From Arenibacter sp. F26102 (GTDB lineage: Bacteria; Bacteroidota; Bacteroidia; Flavobacteriales; Flavobacteriaceae), in contig NZ_JALKBC010000015.1 in assembly GCF_023015865.1 (NCBI RefSeq), positions 1-64,000 of the forward strand: a stretch of 64,000 nt of DNA. Direction: 5' to 3'. The position numbers and the translations under genes are program-made. Shown one piece after another: positions 23,007-32,292 of the stretch. Below the pieces are notes generated by a model. That model worked only from the letters and a program-made list of their open reading frames with translations, was not told where the DNA came from and did not search any database. Within the stretch, counting starts at the first letter, position 1. Each line of letters starts with the position of its first letter.

Positions 23007-24083
23007 ATGAAAATATATAAAGTCATAGGATTAATGTCCGGAACCTCCTTGGACGGATTGGACCTGGCTTATTGCCATATATGGGAGACCTCCAAAGCTT
23101 GGGATTTTGAAATTAAACAGACACATAGTATTTCGTATGACCAGGAGATGCAAGAAAAGCTCAAAAAATCAATTTTCTTGCCTGCAGACGAACTATTACA
23201 ATTCCATAATTCCTATGGCACTTGGCTGGGCACACAAACCAAAGATTTTATTAAAACCCACCACTTGGTAGTCGATTTTATTGCCAGCCATGGTCATACC
23301 ACCCACCACCAGCCACAAAAAGGACTTACCTTTCAAATAGGTTCTGGTCAACACCTGGCAAACGAAAGTGCCACGAAGGTTATCTGCGACTTCCGTACCA
23401 ACGATGTTGCCTTGGGAGGACAAGGAGCACCTTTGGTGCCCATTGGCGATCAACTCTTTTTTGGGCAGTACGACTTTTGTCTCAATCTTGGCGGAATAAG
23501 CAATATATCTTTTGAGAAAAATGGAAATAGACTAGCTTACGACATAGGACTGGCCAATATGATTCTCAACCATATCACTCAAAAGATAAAACTCAATTAT
23601 GACAAGGGAGGTTCCCTGGCACGAACGGGAAAAATAAATCAATTAATGCTGGACCGACTAAACGACTTGGAATTCTATAAATTGCCATTTCCAAAATCTA
23701 TAGGTTTTGAATGGTTTGTGGAGGAAGTTGCACCTATTGTTGAGACCACTTCAGATACTATTGAGAATTTACTACACACGGCCATTCATCATATTTGCGA
23801 TCAGATAACCCTACAAGTAAAAACTCAGAAGAATAAAACAAATGGAAGCATATTTGTTACCGGCGGAGGTGCTTTAAACACTTTCCTTATGGACTGCCTG
23901 CAAGAAAAACTCGGTACGGAAACAAAAGTTGTCTCACCTTCCAAAACCTTGATCGAGTTTAAGGAAGCTCTCGTATTTGCCCTAATGGGCGTATTGCGGG
24001 AGGAACAAAAAAACAATTGCCTAAGTTCTGTAACTGGAGCAAAACGGGATTCTTATGGCGGCGTGGTTTATTTACCAAGTTAA
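23007..24083 (+). CDS. anmK: Anhydro-N-acetylmuramic acid kinase AnmK
   Basis: 358 residues, near the family's usual ~370. It opens the 1,6-anhydro ring and phosphorylates anhMurNAc with ATP to give MurNAc-6-phosphate. The beginning IGLMSGTSLDGLDLAYC is the family signature (phosphate loop). IASHGHTTHHQP, VICDFRTNDVALGGQGAPLVP and LNLGGISNIS follow, and FVTGGGALNTFLM is the second ATP-binding loop. The product is the substrate of MurQ, whose gene is 11 kb upstream on the other strand of the same locus. It is preceded by nagZ and the methyltransferase in the same direction. Confidence 0.95.
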   Translation: MKIYKVIGLMSGTSLDGLDLAYCHIWETSKAWDFEIKQTHSISYDQEMQEKLKKSIFLPADELLQFHNSYGTWLGTQTKDFIKTHHLVVDFIASHGHTTHHQPQKGLTFQIGSGQHLANESATKVICDFRTNDVALGGQGAPLVPIGDQLFFGQYDFCLNLGGISNISFEKNGNRLAYDIGLANMILNHITQKIKLNYDKGGSLARTGKINQLMLDRLNDLEFYKLPFPKSIGFEWFVEEVAPIVETTSDTIENLLHTAIHHICDQITLQVKTQKNKTNGSIFVTGGGALNTFLMDCLQEKLGTETKVVSPSKTLIEFKEALVFALMGVLREEQKNNCLSSVTGAKRDSYGGVVYLPS

Positions 24084-24164
24084 AAACATATCGTTTGGTA
24101 TATTAATTCAAATACTTATCTTGGTTGCCTAATCGATCTACCAACGCTAAACAAAAGGGTGAAA

Positions 24165-24425
24165 ATGAGTGAAAAACAAAAAAAGGCCACTGCCTATTGG
24201 AAGGAAAATGTACGCTATTTATTTATTCTTTTATTCATTTGGTTTGCCGTTTCCTTTGGAGCTGGCATTCTCTTTAAAGACGCTTTGAATACCATTAAAA
24301 TTGGTGGTTTCAAACTGGGATTTTGGTTTGCCCAACAAGGCTCCATATATGTTTTCGTAGTCTTAATTTTTGTTTACGTTCGTCTTATGAACAAGTTGGA
24401 CAAAAAGTATGGTTACAACGAATAA
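24165..24425 (+). CDS. DUF4212 small subunit of a sodium/solute symporter
   Basis: 86 residues from the ATG at 24165 (a GTG two codons earlier is in frame). It has two membrane helices, one after the charged NVRYLF segment (FILLFIWFAVSFGAGILF) and one around FAQQGSIYVFVVLIFVYVRL. This is the DUF4212 pattern. Such proteins are usually encoded directly before a large sodium/solute symporter of the ActP-like subgroup, as here (106 bp gap), and are thought to be its small subunit. Confidence 0.88.
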   Translation: MSEKQKKATAYWKENVRYLFILLFIWFAVSFGAGILFKDALNTIKIGGFKLGFWFAQQGSIYVFVVLIFVYVRLMNKLDKKYGYNE

Positions 24426-24531
24426 CTTCATTGATCGCTCCAAAACTTCTATTAAATACAGAAAGGAATTTGGGTCTACCACCAAATTACCTAATAATAC
24501 AATCCGCAATATCAACCAAATACCTTAAAAT

Positions 24532-26229
24532 ATGAGTGTTCAAGTCTGGACGTACCTTCTTGTAGGAATTACCTTTACCCTTTATATCGGAATTGCAATC
24601 TGGTCCAGAGCCGGATCAACAAAAGAATTTTATGTTGCCGGCGGAGGCGTGTCGCCCTTGGCCAACGGAATGGCAACGGCAGCCGATTGGATGTCCGCTG
24701 CCAGCTTTATTTCCATGGCCGGGATTATTGCCTTTGCAGGTTATGACGGATCTGTTTATCTAATGGGCTGGACCGGAGGATACGTGCTGTTGGCATTGCT
24801 CCTTGCCCCCTATTTGCGAAAATTTGGTAAGTTTACCGTACCCGATTTTATTGGCGACCGCTATTATTCAAATACCGCTCGTATCGTGGCAGTTTTTTGT
24901 GCTTTAATCGTTTCTTTTACTTATGTCGCCGGACAAATGCGAGGTGTGGGGGTCGTCTTCTCCAGGTTTTTACAGGTTGATATCAACACCGGGGTAATCA
25001 TAGGAATGGTCATAGTGCTTTTTTATGCCGTTTTAGGTGGTATGAAAGGAATTACCTATACCCAAGTAGCACAATACTGTGTACTTATATTTGCCTTTAT
25101 GGTCCCGGCCATTTTTATATCCTTTCAAATGACAGGAAACCCCATACCCCAACTGGGAATGGGATCTACCCTAAACGATGGTTCCGGAACCTTTTTAATG
25201 GACCGATTGAACGGATTGTCCACTGAGTTGGGTTTTGCCGAATATACCGATGGCACTAAATCGGTCATCGATGTCTTCGCCATTACCTTGGCCCTAATGG
25301 TTGGAACAGCAGGATTGCCCCATGTTATTGTTCGGTTCTTTACCGTTAAAAGAGTTAAGGATGCTCGTAAATCTGCAGGACTGGCATTGTTGCTCATTGC
25401 AATCTTATACACTACCGCCCCTGCCGTTTCCGTTTTTGCCAAAATTAATTTAATAAATACGGTGAGCAATAAGGAATACAGCCTTATGCCCGTTTGGTTT
25501 AAAAACTGGGAGGAAACTGGTTTACTACAATTTGATGACAAAAACAATGATGGCATCATTCAATTTGTAGCCGATAAGGACAAAAACGAATTAATGGTTG
25601 ATAACGATATTGTGGTCATAGCCAATCCAGAGATTGCCAACCTTCCGGCCTGGGTAATTGCCTTGGTCGCTGCAGGGGCCTTGGCCGCGGCATTGAGTAC
25701 CGCTGCAGGACTATTATTGGTAATTTCCGCTTCAGTCTCCCATGATCTGATCAAGAAGGTGTTTAAACCCAGTATCTCGGAAAAAGGTGAGCTTTGGGCA
25801 GCAAGGGGCGCAGCCACTGTGGCTGTAGTTATTGCTGGATATTTTGGAATTCACCCCCCTGGATTTGTCGCTGCTGTAGTTGCCCTCGCTTTTGGACTTG
25901 CTGCAGCATCATTCTTCCCAGCAATTGTGCTTGGAATTTTTTACAAAAAAATGAACAAGGAAGGTGCCATCGGCGGTATGATAGTCGGAATTAGTCTAAT
26001 GTTATTCTACATGGCCAAATTTAAATTGGGCTGGCTAGGAGAAATTCCCGACAAGTCCGAATGGTGGTTCGGAATATCACCCGAGGGCTTTGGGACCGTT
26101 GCCATGATTGTAAACTTTGCAGTTGCCCTGGTCATCAATAGATTTACACCTGAACCTCCTGAGGAAGTACAGGAAATAGTGGAGAACATAAGGATTCCCA
26201 GTGGTGCAGGAGAGGCTGTAGACCACTAA
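24532..26229 (+). CDS. Sodium/solute symporter, ActP-like (acetate/monocarboxylate type)
   Basis: 565 residues with about 13 predicted membrane helices. Diagnostic stretches are YVAGGGVSPLANGMATAADW and MSAASFISMAGI in the first helices, which hold the Na site region in SSS proteins, FTYVAGQMRGVGVVF, GTAGLPHVIVRFFTVK and AAALSTAAGLLLVISASVSHDL. This subgroup pairs with a DUF4212 subunit, as here, and is linked to uptake of acetate or other short carboxylates. The acetyl-CoA synthetase gene 198 bp downstream supports acetate. A nested hairpin lies between the two genes. The substrate remains inferred. Confidence 0.9.
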   Translation: MSVQVWTYLLVGITFTLYIGIAIWSRAGSTKEFYVAGGGVSPLANGMATAADWMSAASFISMAGIIAFAGYDGSVYLMGWTGGYVLLALLLAPYLRKFGKFTVPDFIGDRYYSNTARIVAVFCALIVSFTYVAGQMRGVGVVFSRFLQVDINTGVIIGMVIVLFYAVLGGMKGITYTQVAQYCVLIFAFMVPAIFISFQMTGNPIPQLGMGSTLNDGSGTFLMDRLNGLSTELGFAEYTDGTKSVIDVFAITLALMVGTAGLPHVIVRFFTVKRVKDARKSAGLALLLIAILYTTAPAVSVFAKINLINTVSNKEYSLMPVWFKNWEETGLLQFDDKNNDGIIQFVADKDKNELMVDNDIVVIANPEIANLPAWVIALVAAGALAAALSTAAGLLLVISASVSHDLIKKVFKPSISEKGELWAARGAATVAVVIAGYFGIHPPGFVAAVVALAFGLAAASFFPAIVLGIFYKKMNKEGAIGGMIVGISLMLFYMAKFKLGWLGEIPDKSEWWFGISPEGFGTVAMIVNFAVALVINRFTPEPPEEVQEIVENIRIPSGAGEAVDH

Positions 26230-26246
26230 TCCAATAGTTTATCCTT

Positions 26247-26312
26247 AAGGTTGGCGGTTTAAGAAAAGTGATTGGTCACTTAGTGCATGTAAAGGAACAA
26301 ACCGCCTACCTT
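26247..26312. promoter_or_regulatory. Nested hairpin in the symporter-acs intergenic region
   Basis: The outer stem pairs 26247-26260 (AAGGTTGGCGGTTT) with 26299-26312 (AAACCGCCTACCTT), 13 of 14 positions. Inside the loop a perfect 6-bp hairpin (AAGTGA 26266-26271, TCACTT 26276-26281) closes on TTGG. There is no T run after the right arm, so it is not a classic terminator. It lies 18 bp after the symporter stop and 116 bp before the acs start, and could be an attenuator, RNA-processing site or protein-binding leader. Confidence 0.55.
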
Positions 26313-26427
26313 CTTGCTAAGGTTTTAACACATTCTCATAAAATTGGCATTTCGATATTAAATTCATATTAGGAAACCTTCCTTTTATGGATGATTTATA
26401 TAAATTTATAGAAATTTTAAAAACACG

Positions 26428-28335
26428 ATGAGCAATTATCACATTAAGCATTTAGAAGAGTACTATCAGGTTTATCGAAAATCTGTTCGCGAACCAGAAA
26501 ATTTCTGGGGAGAAGTAGCTGAAGAACATTTTTTATGGAGAAAAAAATGGGACAACGTTCTAAGTTGGGATTTCGAAAAACCTGAAATAAAATGGTTCGA
26601 AGGGGCACAATTAAATATTACCGAAAACTGTATAGATAGGCACCTACTTGCCAGGGGAGAAAAAACGGCCATTATTTTTGAGCCCAATAATCCAGAGGAG
26701 GAAGCCCAGCATATTACGTATCGTCAGCTACACGAGCGAGTATGTCAACTAGCCAATGTTTTAAAGGATCAAGGTGTTAAAAAGGGGGATCGGGTTTGCA
26801 TCTACCTTCCCATGATCCCGGAATTGTCCATTGCCCTCTTGGCCTGTGCCAGGATAGGGGCGATACATTCCGTGGTGTTCGCAGGATTTTCATCAACTGC
26901 CCTGGCTACCCGTATCAATGACAGTGATTGTAAATTGCTAATAACCTCCGATGGGTCCTATAGGGGTTCCAAATCCATTGACCTGAAAGGAATTGTAGAC
27001 GAAAGTTTGGAAGATTGCCCAGGAGTTAAAACAGTGTTGGTCGTAAAACGTACCAACGCAAAAATAAATATGAAGGAAGGGCGTGACCAATGGCTACAGC
27101 CCTTACTGGAAAATGCCTATTTGGATTGTGTCCCGGAAATTATGAACGCGGAGGATCCTTTGTTCATTTTGTATACCTCCGGCTCTACTGGTAAGCCCAA
27201 GGGAATGGTACATACCACCGCCGGCTATTTGGTGTACACCGCCTATACCTTTAAAAATGTCTTTCAATATACAGAAAACGATGTCTATTGGTGTACCGCG
27301 GATATAGGCTGGGTAACCGGCCACAGTTATATTGTTTACGGGCCCTTGGCCAATGGCGCAACGACCCTAATGTTCGAAGGGGTACCCAGCTATCCTGATT
27401 TCGGAAGGTTTTGGGAAATCGTGGAAAAACACAAAGTAAATCAGTTTTATACCGCTCCTACCGCTATTCGTGCCCTTGCAAAGCAGAATATTGCATTTGC
27501 CGAAAACCACGACCTGTCCTCATTAAAAGTATTGGGCTCCGTAGGGGAACCTATTAACGAAGAGGCTTGGCATTGGTACAATGATGTTATTGGAAAAAAG
27601 AATAGTCCTATTGTGGATACGTGGTGGCAAACAGAAACAGGAGGCATTATGATAACGCCCATTCCTTATGTAACGCCCACCAAACCCACCTATGCCACCC
27701 TACCCTTTATAGGAGTACAACCGGCATTGATGGACGAACAGGGCAAGGAACTAAAGGGCAACCAAGTAGAAGGTAGACTATGTATTAAGTTCCCTTGGCC
27801 AGGAATGGCAAGGACCATTTGGGGCGATCATGCTAGGTATAAGGACACCTATTTCTCGGCCTTTCCCAACAAATACTTTTCCGGGGACGGTGCCCTAAGG
27901 GACGAAGTAGGTTACTATAGAATTACCGGTCGTGTAGATGACGTAATCATCGTGTCTGGCCACAACTTGGGTACGGCCCCAATAGAGGATGCCATAAACG
28001 AACACCCAGCAGTAGCGGAATCGGCCATTGTAGGCTTCCCACACGATATTAAGGGCAATGCACTTTACGGCTATGTAATACTCAAGGAGACCGGGGAATC
28101 GCGTAACCACGATAATTTAAGGAACGAAATTAACCAGATCATCACAGAGCACATTGGCCCAATAGCCAAACTGGATAAGATTCAGTTTACCTCTGGCCTT
28201 CCAAAGACACGTTCCGGCAAGATCATGAGGCGTATCCTGCGCAAAATTGCCAGCAGGGACATGAACAATTTAGGAGATACCAGTACACTACTAAACCCTG
28301 AGGTAGTAGAAGAAATTAAGGACAACGTACTTTAA
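26428..28335 (+). CDS. acs: Acetyl-CoA synthetase
   Basis: 635 residues, the normal length. It activates acetate with ATP to acetyl-AMP and then acetyl-CoA. It has the P-loop YTSGSTGKPKGMVHT, the core WWQTETGGIMITPIP with the TETG adenylate-binding segment, the hinge region YRITGRVDDVIIVSGHNLGT and the C-terminal TRSGKIMRRILRK, whose Lys is the catalytic and acetyl-regulated residue. It follows the ActP-like symporter, so uptake and activation are probably linked. Deacetylation of GlcNAc-6-P from the upstream salvage pathway would yield acetate as a substrate. Confidence 0.96.
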   Translation: MSNYHIKHLEEYYQVYRKSVREPENFWGEVAEEHFLWRKKWDNVLSWDFEKPEIKWFEGAQLNITENCIDRHLLARGEKTAIIFEPNNPEEEAQHITYRQLHERVCQLANVLKDQGVKKGDRVCIYLPMIPELSIALLACARIGAIHSVVFAGFSSTALATRINDSDCKLLITSDGSYRGSKSIDLKGIVDESLEDCPGVKTVLVVKRTNAKINMKEGRDQWLQPLLENAYLDCVPEIMNAEDPLFILYTSGSTGKPKGMVHTTAGYLVYTAYTFKNVFQYTENDVYWCTADIGWVTGHSYIVYGPLANGATTLMFEGVPSYPDFGRFWEIVEKHKVNQFYTAPTAIRALAKQNIAFAENHDLSSLKVLGSVGEPINEEAWHWYNDVIGKKNSPIVDTWWQTETGGIMITPIPYVTPTKPTYATLPFIGVQPALMDEQGKELKGNQVEGRLCIKFPWPGMARTIWGDHARYKDTYFSAFPNKYFSGDGALRDEVGYYRITGRVDDVIIVSGHNLGTAPIEDAINEHPAVAESAIVGFPHDIKGNALYGYVILKETGESRNHDNLRNEINQIITEHIGPIAKLDKIQFTSGLPKTRSGKIMRRILRKIASRDMNNLGDTSTLLNPEVVEEIKDNVL

Positions 28336-28353
28336 TTTATTTTGTGGGGCATT

Positions 28354-28381
28354 GCCACTTTATGGAAAAATATAAAGTGGC
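28354..28381 (+). terminator. Hairpin after acs, weak terminator candidate
   Basis: A perfect 10-bp stem, GCCACTTTAT (28354-28363) and ATAAAGTGGC (28372-28381), has an 8-base loop and lies 18 bp after the acs stop. No T run follows, so intrinsic termination is uncertain. It may instead protect the 3' end of the mRNA. Confidence 0.5.
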
Positions 28382-28746
28382 CGTGCTTTCCGCTATATCT
28401 TTTTTATGCCCAAAAATTTATAACTGTTTTTTAATACTTTCCCATCGGCCTAAAAAAGGATGCCGCTGCAATCACTAATGCGGGTTGTTCCAATAGACCC
28501 CTATCCCCTATTTAGATCGTCCTATTGTATATTCTTATTCGAAAATGGCTCTTCAAGAAAATGTAAAAAGTCCATGTGCTATTACCTAGTGGGAATAAAG
28601 TGCACCGATTAATAAATTCCATTAATATCGGAATCGGCAAGCGCTTAATTTCTAGGGATTAACAACCTTATAATTTCCAGAGGAAGATCAAATTACTTCC
28701 CTTAAAAATATTATGGGTACTCAAAAAACGAAATAGTTTAATCGTA
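28382..28746. other. Intergenic region, convergent acs / response regulator
   Basis: No gene, repeat or convincing terminator for the minus-strand response regulator was found here. The sequence has stop codons in all frames. Confidence 0.6.
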
Positions 28747-29163
28747 CTATAAACTGCCGTTACTGTCCAATTCCTGAATAATAGTCGTTAACTGATCGTG
28801 GGTAATTGGCTTCACAATATAATCGGTGATTTCGCTTATTTTCTTTGCCCTATCAATATCCACAGGGTCTACAGATGAGGAGACCATATATATCGTTATT
28901 TTCTTTCCCAGCTTTGGCTTTATCTTTACATATTCCTCCATAAATTGAAATCCGTCCATAATAGGCATATCTATGTCCAAAAAAATCACATCTGGAAGTT
29001 CCTTATCATTGTGTAGATTATCCAACATAAAATCCAATGCCTCTTCACCATCCGAAAAGACCATGATCTTATCGGTCAAATTAAGTAATTTCATGGTCTT
29101 GACCATTGTAAATTGATATATATCGTCATCATCAACAATACAAACATTTAAAGAACTTCGCAT
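28747..29163 (-). CDS. Single-domain response regulator
   Basis: 138 residues, a receiver domain only. It has the acidic pocket VDDDD (residues 10-14), the phosphoacceptor Asp63 in FLDIDMPIMDG, the switch Ser in YMVSSS and the conserved Lys in YIVKPI. There is no output domain, so it works by protein-protein contact, as a phosphorelay intermediate or CheY-like effector. It lies 7 bp downstream of the multi-PAS kinase gene on the same strand, and the two are almost certainly a pair. Single-domain regulators of this shape beside PAS kinases are frequent in Bacteroidota. Confidence 0.92.
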   Translation of the reverse strand: MRSSLNVCIVDDDDIYQFTMVKTMKLLNLTDKIMVFSDGEEALDFMLDNLHNDKELPDVIFLDIDMPIMDGFQFMEEYVKIKPKLGKKITIYMVSSSVDPVDIDRAKKISEITDYIVKPITHDQLTTIIQELDSNGSL

Positions 29164-29170
29164 TTACTAT

Positions 29171-31813
29171 CTAATTAAAATTAATATTAAATGTGGTGCC
29201 CACATTTACTTCACTTTCAGCCGAAATAGACCCGCCATACGCTTCTACTTGGGTTTTGGTCAGGAACAAACCTATTCCCCTGGCATCGGGATGCCTGTGA
29301 AAGACCTTGTTCAAACCAAATAATTTATGGCCATGCCTTTTTAAATTTATTCCCTGCCCATTATCAGTAACCTTCAAGAATTTTTTACCATTTTCAATTC
29401 CAGATGAAACATATATTTCAGGTACTCTATCCGCACTCCTGTATTTTAGGGCATTTCCAACCAAGTTAAGAAAAATACTTTCTAAATAAATTTTATTGTA
29501 ATCAATATCCGGTAATTTTGAAAAATCGCTTTTAATTACGGCTCCAGTACTCATAATTTCACCAGAAAGTATTTCCTGTGTTTTAACCATCACCAAATTA
29601 AATTCAATTTTATCTAGATTATCCCCATTATTCTCTTTCCTTATGCTTAAAGCCTCTACCAAGGTACTTAGCGTTAACGTAAGATGATTGACAACTCTTT
29701 CCAATTTTTGGAACAGATCAGCGCGCTCCTCCTCACTTTGGGCAAGTTTATAAAACCCCAAAAGTGAATTCAGGTTGCTCACCGGAGCTCTTAAATTGTG
29801 CGAGGTTATCTGGGTAAAATCTGCCAGCTTGGTGTTCTGGGCCACTAATTTATTTGCAAAGACCTCTAACTCTTCCTTGGCCTTCAGTATTTTTCCCTCT
29901 GCTATTTTTTGGGAAGTAATATCCCTTATAGCCGCAGAGACCAATACACCTTCTTCAGTTTTAAGGGGACTTAGACTTATTTGTATAGGGATTAATTTAC
30001 CTTTTTTATTAATGGCGAATAATTCTCTTCCCTCCCCCATATGCCGTGTTTTGGGGTTGGCAAAGAAACCTGACCTATGGCCGGGATGTTTGGCACTATA
30101 AGCTTCAGGAATAAGAATTTCTACGGATTTACCTTTCAGTTCCTTGGCACTGTATCCGAACAATTTTTCCGCCTGTTTGTTAATCATATTAATTTTTCCA
30201 GCTTCATTGACTATCACCATGGCATCTGGAGCCGATTCCAACAGTCCTCGAAATTTTATTTCCTCCAGCCGCTGTTCCGTTACATCCTGACATGTGCCCA
30301 CCAACTCAATTACCTCTCCTGCGTCATTGGTCATAATTTCTGCCAATAGCTGAATATTCTTTACCGTTCCATCCCTTAACTTGATTCGATGCAATAAATC
30401 CGGGAATTTTTTTTCCTCCAAAGAAATTTGCACATGATTTGTCACCATTTCCTTGTCCTCCGGATGCACAAATGAAAAATAGGTATCATAAGTCAAACGA
30501 GTCTCTTCATCAACATTAAAAATCTTATATAAATTGGAAGACCATGTCACCTCATTCGTAATCGTATTCCATTGCCAGTTCCCGATCATGGACAGACGCT
30601 CGGCAAAATTAAGGACTTGATTTTTTCGCAATAGCTCGATCTCCGCATTTTTAATGGCAGTAATATCAGAGGCTACAGTTAAAGATCCGACTATCTCCCC
30701 TTCAGCATTTATAATGGCCGATATAGTAACCTGCACCGTGATTTTAGTACCATCTTTCTTTATATAGGTCCATTCCCTAACATCAAATTCGTTATTTTCC
30801 GCCAACCCCTTTAAGGGATCCTTTCCATATTTTTGGGACAAATCCCTCCTAAACCTTTCCACCCCCTCCATTGTCGCAAATACACTAGGTATTTGTGTAC
30901 CAATAATTTCAGAAGCCGAATAACCCAATAAATACTCAGCTCCATGGTTGAAATGATTTATAATCCCTTTATCGTCCGTCGTGATTATGGCAACTGATTT
31001 GGAATTGAATATTGCCCTTAATTCGGCATTGGCCTTGTTGAGTGCCATTTCAGAACGTTTTCTCTCATTTATATCCTGAAATATACCATAAAGCCTAACG
31101 CATTTTCCGTCCTCAAATTCGCCATTGCCAACAGACCTCACCCAAATGGAGTTTCCTTTGGCGGTCACAAGTTCTACTTCTACATCGTAGGGATCTCCAC
31201 ACGAAATTACCTTTTCTACCGACTTCCGCATTAAATCCCGACTTTCGCCTTCCATATAAAAGTTTATGGCAGTGTCCAAACTTGGTTGAAAACTCTCCGC
31301 CACCTCATGTATTTCACATACCGCCGGACTCCAATAAATCCCATTTCTTTTCAAGTCTACCTCCCATATACCTAAACGCGCTACCTCGCTGGTTTTATCC
31401 AATATCTCCAACATTCGGTTCCTCTCCTTTTCCCTTTCCTTCTGAGGCGTTATATCTCCGGTATGCATTAGCAAACCTCCTATCTTTCCTTCCGAAACAT
31501 ACCAGGGACGAACATCCCAATAGATCCATTGTATTGTTCCATCTGCACGCTTAAATGGTGCCTCCTCACAAATATCAACGGCGCCGTTAAGACATTTTTG
31601 ATGATTGGCTTTCCAATCTTCACCTATTTCAGGGAATAGATCATAATGCGACTCGCCAATTATTTCCTTGCCTTCCATTTTATAATCCGTAATCCAACGT
31701 TGGGATACTGCTATATATCGCATGTCCTTGTCCAACATTGCAATGGCAGTGGGTGCTTGCTCAATAAAGATTTTATTATACTGTTCACGTAGTTCAGAAT
31801 CCTTTGTAGACAT
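29171..31813 (-). CDS. Multi-PAS cytoplasmic sensor histidine kinase
   Basis: 880 residues from the ATG at 31813 (a TTG two codons earlier is in frame). About five PAS/PAC modules lie between residues ~8 and ~640, with repeated beginnings of the type APTAIAMLDKDM, KSVAIITTDDKG and APDAMVIVNEAG. A dimerisation/His domain follows with FTQITSHNLRAPVSNL, then an ATPase domain with NLVGNALKYR (N box), VTDNGQGINL (G1) and ARGIGLFLTK (G2). The residue after the phosphorylatable His is Asn instead of the Glu usual in HisKA domains. There is no membrane segment, so the signal is cytoplasmic or diffusible. It forms an operon with the downstream response regulator and is paralogous to the kinase at 51051-53657 through the first two PAS modules and the catalytic core. 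Confidence 0.93.
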   Translation of the reverse strand: MSTKDSELREQYNKIFIEQAPTAIAMLDKDMRYIAVSQRWITDYKMEGKEIIGESHYDLFPEIGEDWKANHQKCLNGAVDICEEAPFKRADGTIQWIYWDVRPWYVSEGKIGGLLMHTGDITPQKEREKERNRMLEILDKTSEVARLGIWEVDLKRNGIYWSPAVCEIHEVAESFQPSLDTAINFYMEGESRDLMRKSVEKVISCGDPYDVEVELVTAKGNSIWVRSVGNGEFEDGKCVRLYGIFQDINERKRSEMALNKANAELRAIFNSKSVAIITTDDKGIINHFNHGAEYLLGYSASEIIGTQIPSVFATMEGVERFRRDLSQKYGKDPLKGLAENNEFDVREWTYIKKDGTKITVQVTISAIINAEGEIVGSLTVASDITAIKNAEIELLRKNQVLNFAERLSMIGNWQWNTITNEVTWSSNLYKIFNVDEETRLTYDTYFSFVHPEDKEMVTNHVQISLEEKKFPDLLHRIKLRDGTVKNIQLLAEIMTNDAGEVIELVGTCQDVTEQRLEEIKFRGLLESAPDAMVIVNEAGKINMINKQAEKLFGYSAKELKGKSVEILIPEAYSAKHPGHRSGFFANPKTRHMGEGRELFAINKKGKLIPIQISLSPLKTEEGVLVSAAIRDITSQKIAEGKILKAKEELEVFANKLVAQNTKLADFTQITSHNLRAPVSNLNSLLGFYKLAQSEEERADLFQKLERVVNHLTLTLSTLVEALSIRKENNGDNLDKIEFNLVMVKTQEILSGEIMSTGAVIKSDFSKLPDIDYNKIYLESIFLNLVGNALKYRSADRVPEIYVSSGIENGKKFLKVTDNGQGINLKRHGHKLFGLNKVFHRHPDARGIGLFLTKTQVEAYGGSISAESEVNVGTTFNINFN

Positions 31814-32292
31814 ATTCAACTCCCTAAGATTTACGGAAAATTCCTAATATTAATATTTTATGGTCCTAGTATATAAACTTCACCGGTACCAACGATTACA
31901 TTCCCTAACAATTAAAGGCCCAAATAGTGGTGTATGACCATAAATTTCACGCACTTGATTCAAAAATTCAGGTGCATGTGTTAAATTTAGTATATTTTTC
32001 CTACATAAGACCAAGACAGCCAACCTTAACCAGCATTACGATTTTTAGGAGATTATCTAAAAAGCGAAAGGATTCCTAAGTCCATTTCCGTAAATAGGAT
32101 AAAATTAAAAGGTAATCACCAGCAAAAGGGAGCAATCAATCAATTCCATAATTGATGGTATACCAAGAATAAATCAATATTTTGGGACACTCAATTAACC
32201 CTAGAATTTATTAAAATCGAAATCATTATATTAGCTCTTCCCCCCTTATTTTTTAAAGCTTTAAACATACCTCCAATAAAACCGATCCACCA
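31814..32292. other. Divergent intergenic region, kinase / permease
   Basis: 479 bp of AT-rich DNA between two divergent genes, so it should hold both promoters. I found no convincing -33/-7 pair, hairpin or repeat, and no open frame worth naming. Confidence 0.5.
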
